Under the pieces are notes generated by a model. It saw only the letters and a program-made list of their open reading frames with translations. It ran no database searches and was not told the DNA's origin. A DNA stretch of 64,000 bases from positions 77,974,207 through 78,038,206 of the forward strand of contig NC_050098.1 of the NCBI RefSeq assembly GCF_902167145.1, written 5' to 3'. The DNA comes from Zea mays (lineage: Eukaryota > Streptophyta > Magnoliopsida > Poales > Poaceae). Position numbers and translations under genes: made by a program. Numbering within the stretch: position 1 is the stretch's first letter; every line of letters starts with the position of its first letter. Below, piece after piece: positions 12,132-21,014 of the stretch.

Positions 12132-12551
12132 GTTATCTGGAGGACATGGTTGCTGGAGTGACTTGGCCGCCCATCTTGCCACCGGGTTGGACAGTCGAGT
12201 GGGATCCTGCCTCGGCTGAGGAAGAGCATGAAGAGTGATGGGACAGGCTTCCCCATCTCTCTGTTTATTTACCGTTAGTTTTATTCCGCTGCACTTCGAA
12301 CAATGATGACTACTTTTGTTAAAACTCCAATGATGATGTAATAAGTTTACTACTCTTTAATGTATGGTTTTATGCTTTATTGTATTTGCTCTGTGACTCA
12401 CCATCGAGTGAGACTGTGGTACTTGATCCTGTCAGTGGCCTCGTCGGACTAGATCCGAGGGATTGACGGGTTATTTCCATTTAAGTGTTGTCTAGCCTCT
12501 AAGGCGGGACTTAGGCACTTAAGTTGGAATAATTCGGGCAGTTCCGCCACA

Positions 12552-12635
12552 TTAAATCCCCAATCTGTGGAAGTTTCACCTTATTTCTGCGCAGCCAAGA
12601 TTCTACTCGATCATGTGTTTTTGCTATGATAGAGT
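12552..12635 (+). pseudogene. pol: Element C pol slice 1 (between protease and RT)
   Basis: The third frame reads KSPICGSFTLFLRSQ and then CVFAMIE, collinear with B pol (SPTCGETTLYLLDQ..CAFVMIE). It continues at 37329 after D is removed; agagt at 12631-12635 is D's left target-site duplication. The upstream part of C is outside the window, left of B. Confidence 0.85.
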
Positions 12636-13300
12636 TGTTGGGGACTTGTTCTCAAATGCTATGAGTTAATAACAAGGCAACACAAAATATTAATGGTTAA
12701 AGACCTTCGTTCTTTGAAGCATTATCTCCCTTAGGATATAATGGTCCTTAGATGAAGGTTATGAAGGACGTACCTTCATCATCTCAGTATATAATAATGA
12801 AAGTAGAAGCATATGAAACATGTAAAATAACATGAATGATCATATAACATCATGAGAACATTTCTATTATATTATCCTGAATAAACATGAACAATATTGT
12901 GTTACATTTATACCTTCGGCTTGACAGAAGGTAAAAATCTTGGAATGACGTGCGAGTGAATACAAGTCAGCGTGAACAGTACGGTGCTACTGTTCATCTA
13001 TTTATAGGCACATGACACAGCCTGCGTAAAATTTCATCCATGCCCTTGACATTTACTATTGACTTAGGAATAATCTATTAAGGACTAGATAGCCTTTTCC
13101 CCTTTAAGTCGGTTTCATTTTCTATCACTAAGCCGAAGCTTTTCCACGGGTAGCTTCGGAACTAGTTTATCCTTCTCCCGAACCACGCTTTTCATATCAT
13201 GTACGACTTCATCCCGTATCCGATGGTTCCTGTATATATTATACTTGGAAAACATGTTAGTTGTGTTTTTGAGGACCTTCGGAAGACGATGGTCCCAACA
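12636..13300 (-). repeat. D 3' LTR (665 bp)
   Basis: On the plus strand it begins tgttggggac and ends gtcccaaca. It is bordered by TSD agagt on the left and by the reverse complement of the purine tract (gtagcccctcgc, 13301 on) on the right. A minus-strand TATA box (ctataaatag) lies near 13001-13010, next to an imperfect inverted repeat built on gaacagta/tactgttc. Confidence 0.92.
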
Positions 13301-13576
13301 GTAGCCCCTCGCAGTATTAATTTGTTATAATAATAAATTCAGAATACGATGTGAACGAAGGCCTTAAGCCGAAGGTCCGAAAAAACACCTTCCCTTCGCT
13401 AGAATAGTGAAAGTCAATGACAAACGAGGCCTGCCAAGTTGCAAAGCGCTAGGCGTATAAATAAGAACCCACAACGGCAGCATTTCTGTTGTTTGCCTTA
13501 TTTTCTCAATTTTTTTGCTCTTGCTTACGAGCTCTTGCTTGATTTTCGAGCTTCGGTTTAAGGACGTGCTTATTCC
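13301..13576 (+). promoter_or_regulatory. D purine tract (minus) and TATA box of the antisense gene (plus)
   Basis: 13301-13318 is the complement of the polypurine tract. TATAAATA at 13456-13463, preceded by aggcg, lies 114 bp before the ATG at 13577. E has the same arrangement (TATAAATA at 36497-36490, minus) and so does J (58168-58175). This looks like a private promoter of the antisense gene, separate from the LTR promoter. Confidence 0.65.
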
Positions 13577-14564
13577 ATGTCTGAGGAGAAGAAGATGACC
13601 GAGGAAAAGATGATTGAGGAGAAGAAGTTTACTGAGTAGAAGAAGCTATATGAAGAGAAGAAAGTTGCGGATCCTTTCATCGCTGGGTTTTATGAGTCTA
13701 TGGCAAAAACGAATACAGAGAAAATTACTTAAGAGATAATGGAGGGTTTGTCTGAAGATTCTGATGACAGTGATAGTTATGATGCAGAGAGTGGAGATGA
13801 AGATTCTGAGGATCGGCCCTGGCGGCCAAGCCATACTATCTTTGGAAAATCGACCATCAAACAAAGTCATATTGACGCCATGAGGGGGAGATATTTTCAC
13901 GACATGTCTATTGTCAGGGTTGGAGGAGACAGCACTGCCCCTGCTCCTGAGGAAAATGAAGTTGTTGTTTACCAAAGCTTCCTAAAGGTAGGCCTTCGGT
14001 TCCCGCTGAGCAAATTTGTGGTTGAGGTATTGAAGATATTCCAGATCTTTCTTCATCAGATTACCCCCGAAGCTATAATTAGGATGGGGATGTTTGTCTG
14101 GGATGTAAGAAGCCAGGGGCGAGAGCCAAGCGCAAAGTGCTTCTGCAATATGCACGAGCTTTTATACGAGACGAAGGCTACCGGCAAAGAACAATACCAC
14201 AACAACTTCGGTTGTTACGGGTACATTGCCCGCTCAAATGCAAGTTACCCGGTGCCGACGTATCGGAAAAGGTGGCCCGGGGCCTGGATGGAGGAGTGGT
14301 TTTATGTAAAAAATGATCTGATTAAAAGGGAAGACATCAAGGAGATTATCCAGCGCCACATCTGGTCTCGCTTCGGCCTACGAAGGCCGAAGGTAACTAA
14401 TGAAAGTGATGTCGAAGCATGCCAGAAGGCATTTAGTAACGTTTGCGCCTTCATTGGCACAAGAGATATAGTCCAAGAGCACATAGCCTATAGGATGTGG
14501 CCACTTGTGGAGAGCTGGGATATGCCGAAGGAGACTACTACTGAATCCAGTGAAAATGGCTTAG
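13577..14564 (+). pseudogene. D antisense gene, 5' half of exon 1
   Basis: ATG 13577, running opposite to D itself. It encodes the N terminus of a protein with a domain resembling the 'putative gypsy type transposon' family (PF04195): VGLRFPLSKFVVEVLKIF, HQITPEAIIRMGMFVW, and CYGYIARSN further on. It is closely related to the intact gene of E (36347-33115, minus). In-frame stops lie near 13634 (TAG) and 13730 (TAA), and the frame is then cut by H at 14564 (TSD cttag). The reading resumes in phase at 24526. Confidence 0.85.
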
Positions 14565-15073
14565 TGTAGCATCCCAAAAATTCAAATCCTGAAATTTTCT
14601 CAAACTCCATCTAAATTCAAAATGAATTTCAAATTTCGTTTCAAAATATTTGTTTGCAAGTTGGTATCAACAAATAAATTATAGTGGTCTATATTCTCTC
14701 CAAAATCCTCCTCAAAATATTCTACAAATATTTCCCCAGTGATCACCCTCAATTTCTTTTCAGAAATACTGCCCAGATATTCCCCAGTGATCCCCCTCAA
14801 ATTCTTTCCAGAAATATTGCCCAAATATTCCACCAATATATCTCCAAGTATTTTCTTCCTAAGAAATACCTTCATAATCATTTTTCAAGTCCCTACAAAT
14901 ATTTTCTTCATAACTTTTCTCATGCTCATACGTATACGTATACCTCCGGTGTCATACAGTGAGCTCTACAAGCTAATTACACTCATATAAGACAAATCCA
15001 TGCTAATCTCCCACTAATCCTCTCATCCTCCCACTAATCCTCTCATCCCTCCCCCTAATCCCCCCACCATGGC

Positions 15074-15081
15074 TATAAATA
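15074..15081 (+). promoter_or_regulatory. H LTR TATA box 1
   Basis: TATAAATA followed by agaggggcaagg and a CT-rich run. It is repeated in the 3' LTR at 21525-21532. A second, equally good TATA lies 1154 bp downstream. Confidence 0.55.
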
Positions 15082-15185
15082 GAGGGGCAAGGGCCTCCTC
15101 TCATCCCACCCCAAGCCATTTCATGGCAACTCTTTCCCGCCCCCACACACACCCACTCCATGTTCCACACAAGCACACACTAGCA

Positions 15186-15660
15186 CAAGGATCGTTCGGT
15201 CGTTCTTCGATCGTTCGTCCCCCTGTTCTTAGTTTGTTCGTTCGTTCGTCCGATCGTTCAATCGTTCGTTCGTTCGTTCGTCCGATCGTTCGATCATTCG
15301 TCCGTTCGTTCGTCCAAATAATCTTTTTCCTGCCGTTATGCTGCCAAAATTCCGATCGTTCGTTCGTCCGATCATTTGATCGTTCGCCCGATCGTTCATG
15401 GTTCGTTCGTCCGTTCGTTTGATCGTTCGATCGTTCGTCCGTTCGTTCGTCCAAATAATCTTTTTCCTGCCATTATGCTGCCGAAATTCCGATCGTTCGT
15501 TCGTCCGATCGTTTGATCGTTCGTCCGATCGTTCATGGTTCGTTCGTCCGTTCGTTCGTCCGTTCGTTCGTCCAAATAATCCTTTTTCCTGCCGTTATGC
15601 TGCCAAAATTCCGATCGTTCGTTCGTTCGATCATTCGATCGTTCATCATTCGTTCAGAGT
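15186..15660 (+). repeat. TTCG/CGATCG-rich tandem array in H 5' LTR
   Basis: Three ~120-137-bp blocks, each holding a unique core (ccaaataatctttttcctgc at about 15313, 15450 and 15570) between runs of gttcgttcgtccgatc. Open frames on both strands here (RSFVRSFDRS, NDRTNERT) are read-throughs of the repeat, not genes. The counterpart in the 3' LTR is 21643-22130. Confidence 0.85.
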
Positions 15661-15689
15661 TCCTATTCATCGTTCATCGTTCGTTCATA

Positions 15690-15805
15690 CGACTATTCAC
15701 CATCACTATTTATCGTTACTATTCACCGTTACTATTTACCATCACTATTTACCGTCACTATTTACCGTCACTATTTACCGTTACTATTTACCGTTACTAT
15801 TCATC
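15690..15805 (+). repeat. 15-bp tandem array in H 5' LTR
   Basis: Units close to ccgttactatttacc / catcactatttacc, about 8 copies. The 3' LTR copy (22160-22340) has about 5-6 more units, which explains most of the LTR length difference and shows the array changing length since insertion. Confidence 0.8.
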
Positions 15806-16227
15806 GATCATCCGATCACCCCAAATTTCAACTACTCATCTATCATGTTGTCCAGTCCACCTAAAACCAGCCAGACCCATATTCCAGTCATACGAACTCC
15901 GGTGACTGTGATTTTCCTTCCAGTGGGAAATTCCCATCTGGTCACTCATCCCAGGTTTCTCCATGTTGAGCACGCTTAACTTTGAGATTCCTTCGAACCA
16001 GGCTCCCAAACTCAGATTCCAATAATTCTCGTTTCTAAATTCTTATCAAACTATTCCCTATCCAACCATGTCATCCCTTAAGCATGGTCCATATTCCAGA
16101 AAACTCCCAAAATACTCTTGTCCCATATTCTGCCTATAACTCTCTTGTTCAAACTAAGTCAGACGATTCATTCGTCACTATTCTCACCAACAGTGAACTT
16201 CACTGTGCTACACCACATACACTCAGC

Positions 16228-16235
16228 TATAAATA
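16228..16235 (+). promoter_or_regulatory. H LTR TATA box 2
   Basis: TATAAATA in cagctataaatacacc, followed ~30 bp on by a CT/CA-rich start-like region and then the donor-like GTAAGC at 16365. The 3' LTR copy is 22760-22767. Position relative to donor and hairpin suggests this one is the genomic-RNA promoter (inference). Confidence 0.55.
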
Positions 16236-16364
16236 CACCTAGCTACCCTCTCCCTCTCCACACACACTCATCACCCTCAGCCAAGGGAAACACCCCACCC
16301 ACTCAGTTACTCCGCTCTGCCGGCTACACGCATAGTGTCGCTTCGCCTCTAGTCTACCCTCCTG

Positions 16365-17716
16365 GTAAGCACCTCCGCTCCACCACTAGTAGTATCTCAA
16401 CACCACATGACACAGATTCTACTCAAGACTCTACCCATCCATATATCGCTATTCTGACCACTATACTAAATATTTGTTGGTATACTTGCTTGTTTGTATG
16501 TTTGCTTATTCATGTTGCATAGTTATCGGAGCGTTCGTGCCGTCTCGTGGAGGCCAGATCTGCAAGTCTACGCTAGGCGGTGGAGCCAGAAGCCAGTTCC
16601 GCGAGCTCTCCTTCCCCCTTCGCCGAATAAGCACGGCAAGCTCACTGATCCCTTTGATGCATAAATTACCTATGTTTTTCAACCACAACCCTCAGCCTGT
16701 TATTTTATGCATGATATGATTTTGAGACAAGTTATTATGGCAACCCAGCCGCATGCCGCAATCAATCTCTGATATATATGTTCCAAATGATTTGATAAAA
16801 GGTGTGAGTTTTCAAAAGAAAATGCTTTTCAAAATGTGTATGATGAAGGGTTTTCACCCTTATCACCTTGTGAGTGGGATAATCCGGGACTCCCTGGTTT
16901 AGGGGAGGGCCTAAGGTGATGGCTCAGCTGGTTTAGGTGTGAGCAGAAGGATTGTCCCCTCACATAAGGACCGGTTTGTCATCCTTCACTACCTGTACTC
17001 ATGATAAGTACAACCACTCGAGACTGTGTGGGCAGTCACTCAATCTGAACTCGTACGGTCCAACCCCAGGGTTATAAAGGCTGGGGAGCACCGGGAGGAT
17101 AAGGAGGGGGAATGTTTTGTCTGGTTTGGACATGGCGGTAGCCTGACTCCTTCCAGAATAACCGTTAAGGTTAGGACGTGCGAGGAAAGAAAGAGATTCG
17201 GATTCGGGTCTCACTAGCTATGGGATCGCAGAGCCAGACTAGTGGGTAAAGTGTACCCCTCTGCGCAGAGTTCAAACCTATTCGAATAGTCTGTGTCCAC
17301 AGGAATGGACGAGTCTGGTATGGTATGGCAATTAGTGTTTTGTTTTCCAAAAAAGAGATGCTTTTGGAAAAGTGGTTTTTAAAAGGTCCGGCGGTTGAGC
17401 CGAGCTATGGTGGACGGGAAGTCCAGTAGCTGTTTTTGAAAAGGAAAACCAGTGGGAAACTGCTGAGATACCTGGATGGTTTAGTCCAGGGGATTTTGTT
17501 ATAATACTGAAAAACTTCCTGCTCCTTTTGGAGAGGATGCGCTTTGCAGAAATACAAAATATTTTTCAAAACAACTCTGCATAAAATATTGTTGTTTCTG
17601 CAAAATATCCTGAGCTCCACATATTCCATGCATTATATCTGATTTCCCCATTCCGCGGGTGAAGGTGGGCTGCTGAGTACGTTTGTACTCACCCTTGCTT
17701 ATTTGTTGTTTTTCAG
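16365..17716 (+). other. Candidate intron inside H's 5' LTR
   Basis: Donor cctg/GTAAGC at 16365 (3' LTR copy at 22897). The acceptor is a strong pyrimidine run ending tttttCAG at 17716. Hairpin TGAGTAC-GTTT-GTACTCA at 17674-17691 has a branch-point-like CTCAC in its 3' arm, 25 nt before the acceptor. The same module occurs in B and K with different stem bases. Splicing is inferred, not shown. Confidence 0.45.
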
Positions 17717-17988
17717 AAAAAGGAGATCGGGTAAGAGTTACGACTGTTCCCAACCTTGCTTGTGGCTGTTGGACCGCTGAATTGCTTCGCTGCGTATATC
17801 GGGCTGCTTCAGCCCCACTCTGATGATATGTCCCGAGTTGTGGACCAACTCTTAAAGTTGTTCGCCACCTTTATAGGTTTGTCGTTTAAGCAGATCTGTA
17901 ATCATCTGATGTATAAATGTGTTTACTAGCCTCCTGGGACTAGTAATTGTATCACATTTGAGTCCCAGAGGATTGGGGACGCTTCAGG

Positions 17989-18000
17989 TGGTATCAGAGC
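17989..18000 (+). other. H primer-binding site
   Basis: TGGTATCAGAGC, an exact match to the complement of the initiator-Met tRNA 3' end, 2 bases after the LTR end. It is an RT primer site, not a tRNA gene. Confidence 0.93.
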
Positions 18001-18104
18001 TGTTAGGTTGGCCGCAGGACGTAACCCTTAGCCTGATCCAAAAAGTTTTTGAGTCAAAACTATTTTCTTAAAAAAATTCTTGCTCTCATCCCTCCATTTC
18101 AAAA

Positions 18105-19226
18105 ATGCTTTCCCCCTTTCCTTCTCTCAGAAGTCAGATGGAGTTCCGTTGCCAAACCAGCTTTTGCCAAAATGAAGATGGTTTCCCCAAGTTACTGAGA
18201 GCATGCACAGTTCGCCTCGGAATCAGGAGCCAACCAGAGTATGATGGTCGTGAATTCGTCGAGCATGGCACAAAGAAGTGTGTCGTGACTGTATACATTG
18301 GATCCAGTCCGCACCATGTGGAATGGAGTGTCACTGCTGCTGGGCATAGATTCAAAGACACCTGTCAAGTCGTCGCTCGCAAGGCATTGAGGGCCCTGTG
18401 TCAGATCTATGAAGAAGAAGTGGCCGACACACCGCTCAGATTCTTTCCGCTGTTTCAGAGAGACCGTCCAGTTTGGATGGCCAGGATGCGTGCATTGGAA
18501 GGTCAGCAGCTGCTTGAGGACGACCCCTCAGTCGTGTACCTCACTGCATACCTGCTCACCCTGGATGCACAGTATGATTTCTTGGCTCGGCACCACCGTC
18601 AGATGATTGCCCGAGCAAAAGATGCAGAGAAGCGCAACCGTAAGCTCCATGTGGATCTCACCTCAACTCAAGCCCGTGCAACTGCCTTGGAAAGTCGTGA
18701 AGTCATTGCTGTTGAAGCCCTGAAGCAAGCCAAGGATGAGCATGTCCAGAAGTTGATGGAGGCCTACTTGGTAACCCATAACCAACGTAGAGCCCTGCGG
18801 ATCCAAGAGCCCGCTTCATCCAACCCTGTTCAACCCATCAAAGCTGAAGACCCCCAGATTCTTGAAGGTCACCTGGTCTCTATCAGAGGAGAGAAGAAGG
18901 CTTGGGAACTCCCGGAAGGAGCCATAGTCTTGGAAGGAATTCCAGTCTCCCTTAAGGCTATGGATAAGCAAGAGCACCCCGAGTCCTCCCAAGATCCCCC
19001 GCTAGAGATGTTTGAACCCCTCACCATGAAGAAGATTCCAGCACCCTCCCTTGAGGTCAAAGAAGAAGCTGCAAGCACCTCACCAGCACCGCCACCCTTT
19101 GAGGAGCTACAAGAGCCAGTCGCGCTTGAAGAAGAGTTCGGCCCCGTCTTGCCATCTCAGTGGCCGCCGGAAGAAGTCATCAACATTAGCTCCCTCTTGA
19201 CCCATCTAGGAGATATCTCAGATTGA
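18105..19226 (+). CDS. H orf0-type protein, dsRBD-like N terminus and coiled coil
   Basis: Uninterrupted 373-codon ORF; a second ATG at 18138 is an equally possible start. Residues ~28-101 (LGIRSQPEYDGREF, KKCVVTVYI, a Trp, GHRFKDTCQVVARKALRAL) have the alpha-beta-beta-beta-alpha order and the Pro-x-Tyr / VxVxI / A-AL landmarks of a dsRNA-binding domain, without a clear KKxxK. Residues ~160-230 are a charged coiled coil, and the rest is an acidic, proline-rich tail (PAPPPFEEL). It is related in layout to B orf0 (2481-3242). It is the only long gene H keeps, which argues it acts in cis or helps RNA handling. The fold and role are inference. Confidence 0.75.
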   Translation: MLSPFPSLRSQMEFRCQTSFCQNEDGFPKLLRACTVRLGIRSQPEYDGREFVEHGTKKCVVTVYIGSSPHHVEWSVTAAGHRFKDTCQVVARKALRALCQIYEEEVADTPLRFFPLFQRDRPVWMARMRALEGQQLLEDDPSVVYLTAYLLTLDAQYDFLARHHRQMIARAKDAEKRNRKLHVDLTSTQARATALESREVIAVEALKQAKDEHVQKLMEAYLVTHNQRRALRIQEPASSNPVQPIKAEDPQILEGHLVSIRGEKKAWELPEGAIVLEGIPVSLKAMDKQEHPESSQDPPLEMFEPLTMKKIPAPSLEVKEEAASTSPAPPPFEELQEPVALEEEFGPVLPSQWPPEEVINISSLLTHLGDISD

Positions 19227-20144
19227 AGTTGTGCGCCAGCCTTGCAAGAAGAGAAGCTACCAGATCTGAGTTAGTTATACCTAGTCCTCTGCGTGCATTG
19301 GGTAGTGAAGTTTTTCTTCACTTTGGTAGAGCCCTGCATGTATGAGAGGTAACCGTGTAGCCGCGTGTTTTGAAAAACTCTAATTGTGTGGCCCCCTAGG
19401 GCATTTCAAAATGAATTTCCCTTGATGTTTTCTTCCCTTTTGAATGCATATGTGATGCTTTAACGTTAGTGCTCATAAGTCGCATTTCAGCATAGTTCTC
19501 AGTTCAGGAGCCGAGCAATAGTAGTTATGCTTAGCCCCCGAATCCAAGTAGTTCGTGATTTGGAAAAACTCTATTCTTCCCTTATTCAAAACATTTGATT
19601 TGTTTGTGCTTATCATTGCTGAACTTATGTGTTTTCTTTGTTTCTAAGAAAGATTTTCTCTAAAAACATAAATCACAAATTAGATCTAATCCTCACCTTA
19701 TGCTTCCATTCTCATCTTAACCCATCTCAAGAGAAAAGTGCCTTACCCAAGAAGATACCGGGAAGCTTACCCTTGAAGCCTGGAATAAGCTACAGAAGAA
19801 ACCTGTCCAGCCGCTCAGTCAAAAGGACCGACCGTAAGAATTAAAGTACTGCCCCTGAGTCAAAGTGAGCAAGAAAAGAGGACAGAAGGAGTTATTACCA
19901 TACAGGGAGGAAAAGATTCTTGGAACCCGAGACCACAAACATCAGGGTCATTGACCCCACCACTCACTCGTGCCCCCCACACTCGTGCCCGCCTCCATGC
20001 GCACTACCACCACCCACACCCCCTTTGCAGCGCACCCACCGCCATTACCGCCAGCAACACCATCCCCCCTCCCCTTGTCGCACCCGCTGCTGCGTAGCAC
20101 CTACTCCATCACCACTACTCCGCAACCGAACACCCCCGCTCGCC
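19227..20144 (+). other. H internal region without a recognisable gene
   Basis: About 900 bp after orf0. It contains short non-conserved open frames only. From about 19940 it turns C-rich (many cacc/ccac runs), resembling a plant 5' flanking region leading into the TATA at 20145. I see no gag or pol remnant. Confidence 0.5.
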
Positions 20145-20150
20145 TATAAA
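20145..20150 (+). promoter_or_regulatory. TATA box inside H internal region
   Basis: TATAAA in cgcctataaacccccccacc, followed by a C-rich leader and, 112 bp on, the ATG of a 51-codon ORF. An internal promoter away from the LTR is unusual for a retrotransposon and may mark captured host sequence. Confidence 0.4.
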
Positions 20151-20261
20151 CCCCCCCACCAGCTCCCTCAGTTCCCATCCCAAGCAAAACACTCCAGATA
20201 AAACCCCCTCTGCCAAATCGCAAGCAACTCCATTTTCCACTCCCTCGCCCCTGAGATCACA

Positions 20262-20417
20262 ATGCTTGGTGATTCTTGGGTTGAAGACTGTTGTATATGG
20301 TTCAACATCTTTGGTTTCCTCCTCTGTATGATGGTAATAGTCTTTGATAGAATCCCTTGTGGGAAGAGCAAAGAGAAAGAAAGGGTCAGTGAAAAGAAAA
20401 TAGCGAAGAGAAGATGA
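20262..20417 (+). CDS. H 51-aa putative single-pass membrane micro-protein
   Basis: ATG 20262 to TGA 20415. The product has an acidic start (MLGDSWVED), one strongly hydrophobic segment of ~19 residues with Cys (CCIWFNIFGFLLCMMVIVF) and a basic Lys/Arg tail ending KRR. The architecture fits a type-I-like or tail-anchored small membrane protein. I do not recognise the family. It may be host sequence carried by H or a chance ORF. The TATA 112 bp upstream supports expression; nothing in the window tests it. Confidence 0.35.
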   Translation: MLGDSWVEDCCIWFNIFGFLLCMMVIVFDRIPCGKSKEKERVSEKKIAKRR

Positions 20418-20836
20418 GAAGAAGGTTCTCCCAGAATCAACCCTGTGTCAGTCATCTCTCCGCAGCCAGCTCAAGCAGCAACAACAGAAGAAGGTCCCGT
20501 AACACCCTTGTTATGTGGTACTTCAAGGAATTCAAATCCTCAAGATTCAAGAGTTCTACCCTCATTCTTTTTAAGTGGGGTAGTGTTCCAGCAAGGTTCC
20601 TGCTATGGAGAAAAAGATGAAGGCATGTAGCAAGCTTGTGGAGGACCAGATCATCAAAGCATATAAGTTTCTGGATGAAAAGTGGTCACCCAAGTTTTGT
20701 TGATGAAGCACTAGAAGACCAATCAAGAAAGGAATCCATGTGGGAGTTCGCAAGAGAAAGGTTTGCGTGTTGGCATCGATGCTTCCTCAATAAGCTAGCT
20801 GCCAAGCGAAAGCTGAAGCCTGAAGATGATCTTTGA
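20418..20836 (+). pseudogene. H 3' internal reading remnants
   Basis: Short frames overlap here: 20445-20630 (Gln/Ser/Pro-rich), then 20619-20702 and 20636-20836. The last two look like one ancestral frame broken by a single T near 20696 (tttt), ending in a basic helix (FLNKLAAKRKLKPEDDL). I do not recognise it. Position suggests the end of whatever gene preceded the purine tract. Confidence 0.3.
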
Positions 20837-21000
20837 GTAGCCAGAATCAGCGTTTGCAATCGGCAACCAGATGCTCCGCAAAGGCCAGATTTTATTGAAG
20901 TTCCATCTCCTCGAAGAGTATGCAAAGTGAAGATATGTAGCTGAAGTAAAGCTATACCCATAACCCTTCTAAGCCAAATCTCGAGGACGAGATTCATTTT

Positions 21001-21014
21001 AAGTGGGGTAGATT
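21001..21014 (+). other. H polypurine tract
   Basis: aagtggggtagatt immediately before the 3' LTR. The preceding bases (gaggacgagattcatttt) resemble those before the tracts of B and C (gggacgagattctttt), supporting common descent with Tekay-like elements. Confidence 0.8.

Larger units (their letters stand above)
666..12551 (+). mobile_element. Element B: Tekay/RIRE3-like chromovirus, degraded
   Basis: Ty3/gypsy element with partial 5' LTR (666-2061), tRNA primer site, orf0, gag, pol with chromodomain, purine tract (8192-8206) and a complete 4345-bp 3' LTR (8207-12551) that begins TG and ends CA. It sits inside element C: the bases after the 3' LTR (12552 on) are C pol, and the right TSD is probably ttaaa. 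Aligning 666-2061 with 11156-12551 by eye gives about 48 differences in ~1396 bp (3.4%), roughly 1.3 My at the customary grass LTR rate of 1.3e-8. The polyprotein has several stops and a frameshift, so B cannot move by itself. Confidence 0.9.
8207..12551 (+). repeat. B 3' LTR, complete, 4345 bp
   Basis: Bounded by the purine tract on the left and by TG/CA termini. In order it contains a unique upstream part (8207-8870), a GC-rich block with TATA box (8870-9640), an AT-rich stretch (about 9780-11040), and the segment shared with the 5' LTR (11156-12551). The composition looks like a promoter, a first exon and a plant intron. No protein gene is credible here. Confidence 0.92.
14565..17986 (+). 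repeat. H 5' LTR (3422 bp)
   Basis: TG/CA bounded, with TSD on the left and primer site on the right. In order: AT-rich upstream part, TATA (15074), TTCG-rich array (15186-15660), 15-bp array (15690-15805), second TATA (16228), donor-like site (16365), a stretch of unclear content (16500-17650), hairpin (17674-17691), acceptor (17716). It is 84 bp shorter than the 3' LTR, mostly because it has fewer 15-bp units. Confidence 0.92.

Noticed and set aside
15101..15979. Open frames on both strands rich in RSFVRSFDRS or NDRTNERT (also 21520-22396)
   Set aside because: They are translations of (gttcgtccgatc)-type tandem repeats, open in several frames at once; not protein genes.
17989..18000. tRNA-like sequence TGGTATCAGAGC
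   Set aside because: It is the primer-binding site complementary to initiator-Met tRNA; there is no cloverleaf around it.
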